From S012-113 sp965368405 (lineage in GTDB: Bacteria; Bacteroidota; Bacteroidia; Cytophagales; Cyclobacteriaceae): a stretch of 11,211 bases of DNA. Where the stretch lies: NCBI GenBank assembly GCA_965368405.1, contig CBDUMS010000099.1:1-11211 (forward strand), given 5' to 3'. The notes beneath the pieces are model-generated. The model saw only the letters and a list, made by a program, of their open reading frames with translations, was not told where the DNA came from and made no database searches. Position numbers and translations under genes: made by a program. Positions 6,898 through 11,211 of the stretch are shown here, piece after piece; position 1 is the first letter of the stretch, and each line of letters opens with the position of its first letter.

Positions 6898-8007
6898 ATG
6901 AAAATCGGATTCGATGCCAAGAGAATGTTTTTGAATAACCGCGGTTTAGGAAATTATGCCCGCAACTTACTCTATGGCTTAGTAAAATATCAAACCGGCA
7001 ACGAATACTTTCTTTATACACCTCAAGATAGCAACGAGCATATATCACCGAACGTACTGAGAAGTAATAATATTCATTTAAAGATGCCTCAGGGTTTATA
7101 TAAATCTGCATCTAGCTATTGGAGATCTTATAAGTTGGGATCAGAGGCCAATAAGGCTGGGCTCGATATCTTCCATGGTCTTGCACAGGAGCTACCAAAA
7201 GATATTGTATCGACAAAGACGCAATCGATTGTAACCGTCCACGATATAATATTCATGAAACACCCTGAATTCTATAAACCTATTGATAGATGGATTTATT
7301 ATAAGAAGCTAAAATTTGCGGTTGAAAATGCGGATATGGTACTCGCTATTTCCGAACAGACTAAGGATGACATTCTGCTCAATTTTAACCTAGATGAAGA
7401 TAAGGTTAAAATTGTCTATCAAAGTTGTAACGAGGTGTTCTACTCTAGCAGAACAGAGACTGAGCTTAAATCAGCTAGCAAAAAATGGAATTTACCAGAG
7501 CAGTTTATCCTTTACGTGGGCGCGCTAAACGAAAATAAGAATGTAATGGTAATTTTAAAGGCCATGGCTCAGATCAAGGAGGAATTTGATTTGCCTTTGG
7601 TAATTGTAGGTCATGGAAAGGTTTACAAAGACAAGTTGCTGGATTTTGCCAGAACCGCCGGTCTAGAAAGCCGTGTTTTATTCGCTAGTGAAATAGCAAA
7701 CCCATCACCACGGGAGTTATCTGCAATTTATCAATTGGCCTTAGCCTTTATCTTTCCTAGTTTCTACGAAGGATTTGGAATACCGGTTCTTGAAGCGAGG
7801 TTTAGTGGCACACCAGTTATTGCTTCGAATTCAACTTGTCTTGATGAAGCTGGCGGAGTAGCTACCACCTATTTCTCCCCTGAACAGCCAGAGTCGCTCG
7901 CCGAGCATCTTAAATCTATAAACACCTTGCCAAGTGAATATCCTGAGAATTTCAAGCTAGAAAACCTTACTTCAAACCTTGTTCAGGCGTATAACGAACT
8001 TATTTAA
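6898..8007 (+). CDS. Glycosyltransferase family 4 (mannosyltransferase-like, GT-B fold)
   Basis: A 369-residue retaining glycosyltransferase, expected to work in the cytoplasm on a growing surface glycan. The start is MKIGFDAKRMFLNNRGLGNY: the first strand followed by the glycine-rich loop typical of the family (GLGNYARNL, 16-24). The acceptor domain continues with IFHGLAQELP (91-100), VTVHDIIFMKHPEFY (112-126) and LAISEQTKDDIL (149-160). The donor domain shows FILYVGALNENKN (203-215), LVIVGHG (234-240) and FPSFYEGFGIPVLEA (286-300), in which E291 and E299 form the E-x7-E motif that binds the nucleotide sugar. The ATG at 6898 is preferred over an upstream TTG at 6859 that falls in the promoter. 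Only 8 bases separate it from the next gene, so the two form an operon. Family membership is clear; the sugar and linkage are not. Confidence 0.93.
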   Translation: MKIGFDAKRMFLNNRGLGNYARNLLYGLVKYQTGNEYFLYTPQDSNEHISPNVLRSNNIHLKMPQGLYKSASSYWRSYKLGSEANKAGLDIFHGLAQELPKDIVSTKTQSIVTVHDIIFMKHPEFYKPIDRWIYYKKLKFAVENADMVLAISEQTKDDILLNFNLDEDKVKIVYQSCNEVFYSSRTETELKSASKKWNLPEQFILYVGALNENKNVMVILKAMAQIKEEFDLPLVIVGHGKVYKDKLLDFARTAGLESRVLFASEIANPSPRELSAIYQLALAFIFPSFYEGFGIPVLEARFSGTPVIASNSTCLDEAGGVATTYFSPEQPESLAEHLKSINTLPSEYPENFKLENLTSNLVQAYNELI

Positions 8008-8015
8008 TTCCTTCA

Positions 8016-8921
8016 ATGAAAATATTGTTTTTCACATCTGAAGGAGAGGACTATTTGCAAGATCAGCTCCTTATTGGTTTTCGAAGACTACTGGGCTCAA
8101 GTTTAATCGATTATCCTAGAAAGGATGTGCTTTATAAGAATGCAGTTCAAAATAAAAAGGATTTATATGGCAACGGATTTACAATTTGGAAGACATTAGA
8201 TGATATTGCTATTAACAGAACTAATGTATTTGATAGACTTCAATCTGGCGAATTTGATATCGTAATGTTTAGTTCTATTTGGCGCCAGCAAAAATTCTTC
8301 AAAACTGTGCTTGCTCAAAAAACGAAACTGCCCAAACTAGTGTTTATAGATGGCGAAGACTTCACTAGATTATATCTTCGAGCATTGCCTTATGGCTCTT
8401 ATTTTAAACGAGAACAACGATTCTACCATCGATTGCTGGTTAAAAAGATTAATTTCTCTATACCATCGGATAAGATACTGCAGGACGATAAACGGAAGAC
8501 AAAGTTATTTGCTTTGCATAATCAATGTGAAGAAGCTTATAAGTTAGAAGAAATAAAGAATTACTGCCAACGAAAATATGCTTTTACAGAAGAGGCTGAT
8601 TATTATAATGATTTAGCAGTATCAAAGTATGCCATTACGATGAAAAAAGGCGGATGGGATTGTATGAGACATTACGAAATAGCCGCAAATCTGAGCATAC
8701 CTTGTTTTTATAAGTTAGACAAGAAACCAACAAATTGTGCACCACATGGATTAGTAGATATGGAGAATGTCGTCAGCTTTAATTCAGCAGAAGAGCTAAA
8801 AAGAAAGATTCAAAAGATTGATAACGAAAACCTTTATGCAAAAATTCAGAAAGGTGTAGGCGAGTGGGTGAGTTCAAACGAATGTGAACATATAGCGAGT
8901 TCATTACTCGAGAGATTTTAA
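8016..8921 (+). CDS. Unrecognised protein, possibly a GT-B-like glycosyltransferase
   Basis: A 301-residue soluble protein that I cannot assign to a named family. It begins MKILFFTSEGEDYLQDQLLI, a short beta strand and loop like the N-terminus of GT-B enzymes. FDIVMFSSIW (80-89) and PKLVFIDGEDFTRLY (106-120) look like further Rossmann strands, the latter with a D-G-E-D acidic loop. Near the C-terminus, YAITMKKGGWDCMRHYEIAA (205-224) followed by IPCFYKLDKKPTNCAPHG (228-245) is the most striking part. Its R218 and E221, before a helix and an IPxF strand, resemble the donor-binding region of CgeB/YkvP-like glycosyltransferases. That likeness is inference from pattern only. It has no signal peptide or membrane segment. 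It follows the GT4 gene by 8 bases, so a shared glycan role is likely. Five sampled 60-base lines average about 34% GC, against about 43% for five in kbl. Confidence 0.75.
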   Translation: MKILFFTSEGEDYLQDQLLIGFRRLLGSSLIDYPRKDVLYKNAVQNKKDLYGNGFTIWKTLDDIAINRTNVFDRLQSGEFDIVMFSSIWRQQKFFKTVLAQKTKLPKLVFIDGEDFTRLYLRALPYGSYFKREQRFYHRLLVKKINFSIPSDKILQDDKRKTKLFALHNQCEEAYKLEEIKNYCQRKYAFTEEADYYNDLAVSKYAITMKKGGWDCMRHYEIAANLSIPCFYKLDKKPTNCAPHGLVDMENVVSFNSAEELKRKIQKIDNENLYAKIQKGVGEWVSSNECEHIASSLLERF

Positions 8922-8946
8922 CCCACGTTGATGAAATAGAAATTTA

Positions 8947-9891
8947 TCATTTAAGAAGACTCGCAATATCCTTAACTGTAAATCCAATGTTAGAATTACC
9001 TTGCAAGGTGCTAATTTTCTTCTTTGATTGATTCAATAATTTTCTTGATTTCAGTAGCATCATATAAGATCTATAATATGAGGTGTTTAAAAATATGAGC
9101 CTTCCCAAAACCTTAAGACTCAAAACAAACATATAGTATCTCAACTCATATCCATTCAAATGGATATAATGTAAAGCCATTTTATTCTTTTTGGCAATTA
9201 ATTTGATTCGTTCAGCGGGTTGTTTCGAGATGGTGGTTGAAGTCTGATGCTCACAAATCGCATGGGCATTATAGTAGAGCTTGTAACCCAAGCGCCATGC
9301 TCTTAAGCCTAACTCCGAGTCCTCGTAGTAAAAAGGATCAAAGCTGGTGTCGAACCCAGACATCCTGTTCAGTTTTAACCGATCGATAAGCGCATTCGCT
9401 CCTGATAGGAAGAGCGTATACTGCCTTTTTTCTTTCTCCTTCAGGGGTCTTTCTATAAGTTTGAAATTGCCAAACTTATAATTTATTCCTTTTGCTCCAA
9501 TATTGAATTTTTCGTTTGAAGGATCAATGATCCTACCCATAACTCCGAAAGTGTCTTCCCAATCGAAGTAGGGTAATAGAGGCTTAAAGTATTTTGGATA
9601 GAGTTTTATATCCGTGTTGAGAATAAACACTAGTTCTTTGATAGCAGCACTTAGACCAGAATTGACATTACTCGAGAATCCTTGATTACTAATATTCTCA
9701 ATAATTATAATTTCTGGATAAGACTTCTTTAGATACTCTACAGAATTGTCCGATGAAGCATCATCGGCTACAATTATTTCATAATCATCGATGCCGGATG
9801 TAGTGAGAGCATCATACAGGGAAGGTAGGTTCCGGTCAAGGAGATGTTGTCCATTATAATTTGGAATGATTACGGATATACCTTTTTCTGA
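8947..9891 (-). CDS. Glycosyltransferase family 2 (rhamnosyltransferase-like); start at or just before this point
   Basis: The likely start is the GTG at 9894-9892, the only usual start codon between the in-frame stop TAG at 9903-9901 and the first conserved strand; with it the protein is 315 residues. The GT-A core is clear: GISVIIPNYNG (5-15), EIIVADDASSDNS (39-51), NQGFSSNVNSG (70-80), VFILNTDI (89-96) with N93-T-D95 as the metal site, LSGANALIDR (163-172) and FYYEDSELGLRAWRLGYKLY (188-207) with E191-D192 as the probable catalytic pair, then CEHQTSTT (214-221). This layout matches GT2 enzymes of O-antigen and capsule synthesis. A hydrophobic stretch with basic flanks (about 250-282) may sit on or in the membrane. 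It lies 6 bases downstream of the methyltransferase stop, in the same operon. It converges on the gene ending at 8921 with a 25-base gap. Confidence 0.9.
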   Translation of the reverse strand, partial: SEKGISVIIPNYNGQHLLDRNLPSLYDALTTSGIDDYEIIVADDASSDNSVEYLKKSYPEIIIIENISNQGFSSNVNSGLSAAIKELVFILNTDIKLYPKYFKPLLPYFDWEDTFGVMGRIIDPSNEKFNIGAKGINYKFGNFKLIERPLKEKEKRQYTLFLSGANALIDRLKLNRMSGFDTSFDPFYYEDSELGLRAWRLGYKLYYNAHAICEHQTSTTISKQPAERIKLIAKKNKMALHYIHLNGYELRYYMFVLSLKVLGRLIFLNTSYYRSYMMLLKSRKLLNQSKKKISTLQGNSNIGFTVKDIASLLK

Positions 9892-9900
9892 CACTTTTGC

Positions 9901-10530
9901 CTAATGATTAAACTTTGCTCGAATACCAAATTGTGTGAAGCGCATGTCATTGTGTATTCCAAACGATAAGATGTTAGGCAATACAAATCTTATTGATTTG
10001 GTAGGGTTTATCCCCTTCACCTTTTCGATACTAAGATCACAACTTTCCAACATCCGGATCATGCTTTTTTTAGTAAAGAACCGGTAATGAGTTTTATCTA
10101 GAATACCACCACCATCTCGATATCGCCAATCTTTTTCAAAAATTACCTCCTTGAGGTTTTTCCAATATCTAACATTTGGTAAGGAGCAAACTAAGGTTGC
10201 ATTTTCGCTTAGGTATGGTTTAACAGAATTAATAAATTCATCCGGCTCATATAAGTGTTCGAGAAAATCATTGCAGATAATACAGTCGAAGTACCCTTTG
10301 GGTAGATCAGCTAAAGAGGCGAAAGCATCCTTTAATATAGTTTTATCAAGCAACGTCTCTGCCTTAGAAATATAATCCGAGTTCATGTCCACGCCCCAGG
10401 CTTCCGTATCATACTTTTGTTTAACCAGATTGCTAAAACTACCGGTATTACAGCCGAACTCGATGGTTCTCTTAACTGTATCTGGTATGAATTCTAACAT
10501 TTCAACCCTATCAATTTCCTGATATGCCAT
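9901..10530 (-). CDS. Class I SAM-dependent methyltransferase (Methyltransf_11/23 type)
   Basis: A 209-residue cytoplasmic enzyme expected to use S-adenosylmethionine. Motif I is IEFGCNTGSF (23-32), with the E-x-G-x-x-x-G loop, followed by the acidic D48 in GVDMN that binds the ribose. FDCIICNDFLEHLYEPDEF (81-99) is the motif with the LEH signature common in methyltransferases of polysaccharide and lipid pathways. CSLPNVRYW (115-123) and DKTHYRFFTKKSM (145-157) are typical of the subgroup found inside O-antigen and capsule clusters. It lies between two glycosyltransferase genes on the same strand, 44 bases after one and 6 bases before the other. Methylation of a sugar or of a glycan end is the likely role, but the acceptor is unknown. 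The ATG at 10530 fits the family's usual short N-terminal helix. Confidence 0.88.
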   Translation of the reverse strand: MAYQEIDRVEMLEFIPDTVKRTIEFGCNTGSFSNLVKQKYDTEAWGVDMNSDYISKAETLLDKTILKDAFASLADLPKGYFDCIICNDFLEHLYEPDEFINSVKPYLSENATLVCSLPNVRYWKNLKEVIFEKDWRYRDGGGILDKTHYRFFTKKSMIRMLESCDLSIEKVKGINPTKSIRFVLPNILSFGIHNDMRFTQFGIRAKFNH

Positions 10531-10574
10531 ATTACGTTGTACGAGTTCAGTTATTATGTTCTTAAAAGATAAAA

Positions 10575-11211
10575 TTAATCAAACATTAGCTCTCTATATA
10601 TTTTCTCAGTATTAGCCGCAGTTGTTTTAATTAAAAAATTCGCGTTAAGATGCTCATATGCTCCTTCAATGATATTTTCTTGGAGTATAACATCTTGCTC
10701 AAGTTTCATGATTTGATCGGCAATTCCTTGTGGTTCATGGATGTTTACAAGTAAACCAGTTTTCTCATTAATTACAAGCTCGGGAATTCCACCAATGGAA
10801 GTGGCTACAACAGGTAGTTTATTAGCAAACGCCTCGAGAATTGAGCTTCCCAAGCCTTCCTGAATTGATGTTAAAACAAAATAGTTACTGTCCATTAATA
10901 TGTCAGGTATGTCAGATCTGAAACCGGTCATTGTAATCTTTTCACTAAGTCCGCTTTTATGAATCAAATTCACGATCCTTTTCTCCTCAACACCCGTACC
11001 AACTATTAGAAAGTGAAATTTATCACTTGAATTCGCAAGTATTTGAGCGGCTTCGATAAATGTTATGTGATCTTTTTCGGGAGATAATGCGGCGATGATT
11101 GTGACAATCGTCTTATTATGAAGATTAAACTCATCCCTTATAGAAATGCTACTTCGCCTTTGAGTTATTGAGTCAAGATCGATTCCATCATATACAACAC
11201 TGAATATACCA
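10575..11211 (-). CDS. Glycosyltransferase family 4, C-terminal part (5' end outside window)
   Basis: The minus-strand frame has no stop from the TAA at 10577-10575 to the right edge, giving about 211 residues. The GTG at 10973 is internal, because the upstream codons encode clear family sequence: VYDGID, then IAALSPEKDHITFIEAAQIL, then FHFLIVGTG. The rest follows the GT4 donor domain: GLSEKITMTGFRSDIPDIL, a YFVLTSIQEGLGSSILEAFA segment with the E-x7-E motif, LPVVATSIGGIPELV, and NEKTGLLV. This half binds the nucleotide sugar; the acceptor half is off the window. It is upstream of the methyltransferase gene on the same strand with a 44-base gap that holds no clear promoter or terminator, so they are probably one transcript with the GT2. 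The sugar specificity cannot be told. Confidence 0.92.
   Translation of the reverse strand, partial: GIFSVVYDGIDLDSITQRRSSISIRDEFNLHNKTIVTIIAALSPEKDHITFIEAAQILANSSDKFHFLIVGTGVEEKRIVNLIHKSGLSEKITMTGFRSDIPDILMDSNYFVLTSIQEGLGSSILEAFANKLPVVATSIGGIPELVINEKTGLLVNIHEPQGIADQIMKLEQDVILQENIIEGAYEHLNANFLIKTTAANTEKIYRELMFD

Noticed and set aside
8929..8949. Possible hairpin TGAT-g-AAAT / ATTT-ATCA between the convergent genes ending at 8921 and 8947, considered as a terminator.
   Set aside because: Two 4-bp A/T-rich stems with a bulge and no following T run are too weak to call.
10575..10973. A short 132-residue protein starting at GTG 10973.
   Set aside because: The frame stays open to the window edge and the upstream codons encode well-conserved GT4 sequence, so this is the tail of a longer gene.

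Overview
The window looks like a chromosomal segment of a member of the Bacteroidota, perhaps a Cytophagales- or Flavobacteriia-type marine or soil bacterium. Three things point there. Two proteins carry C-terminal type IX secretion (T9SS) type A sorting domains with the IYPNP signature. Several genes have the Bacteroidota promoter signature TAnnTTTG upstream. None of the start codons has a convincing Shine-Dalgarno sequence. The genus cannot be fixed from what I can see.

Left part (about 1-3160): the 3' end of a T9SS-exported protein runs convergently into an SDR-type L-threonine 3-dehydrogenase. That gene is divergent from glycine C-acetyltransferase (kbl). Together the two enzymes turn threonine into glycine and acetyl-CoA. 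Next comes a very small secreted protein that is little more than a signal peptide plus a T9SS sorting domain.

Middle (about 3245-4753): a bifunctional NAD(P)H-hydrate repair enzyme (Nnr, epimerase fused to dehydratase) on the minus strand, directly downstream of the glycan genes.

Right part (about 4822-11211): a cell-surface polysaccharide or LPS assembly region. It holds a GT2-like glycosyltransferase overlapping a GT9 (heptosyltransferase-type) gene, both on the minus strand. A GT4 glycosyltransferase and an unrecognised, possibly GT-B-like protein follow on the plus strand. A minus-strand run then reads GT4 (cut by the right edge), a class I SAM methyltransferase and a GT2. The GT9 and GT4 genes share a compact divergent promoter region. 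No flippase, polymerase, nucleotide-sugar synthesis gene, mobile element, CRISPR array, tRNA or rRNA is visible.

Coding density is high; the longest gap between genes is 155 bases. Several computed longest reading frames begin at TTG or GTG codons that are probably not real starts, and I moved those starts to downstream ATGs. I found no clear new multi-gene system. The most open item is the unrecognised protein at 8016-8921 with its GGWDCMRHYE segment.
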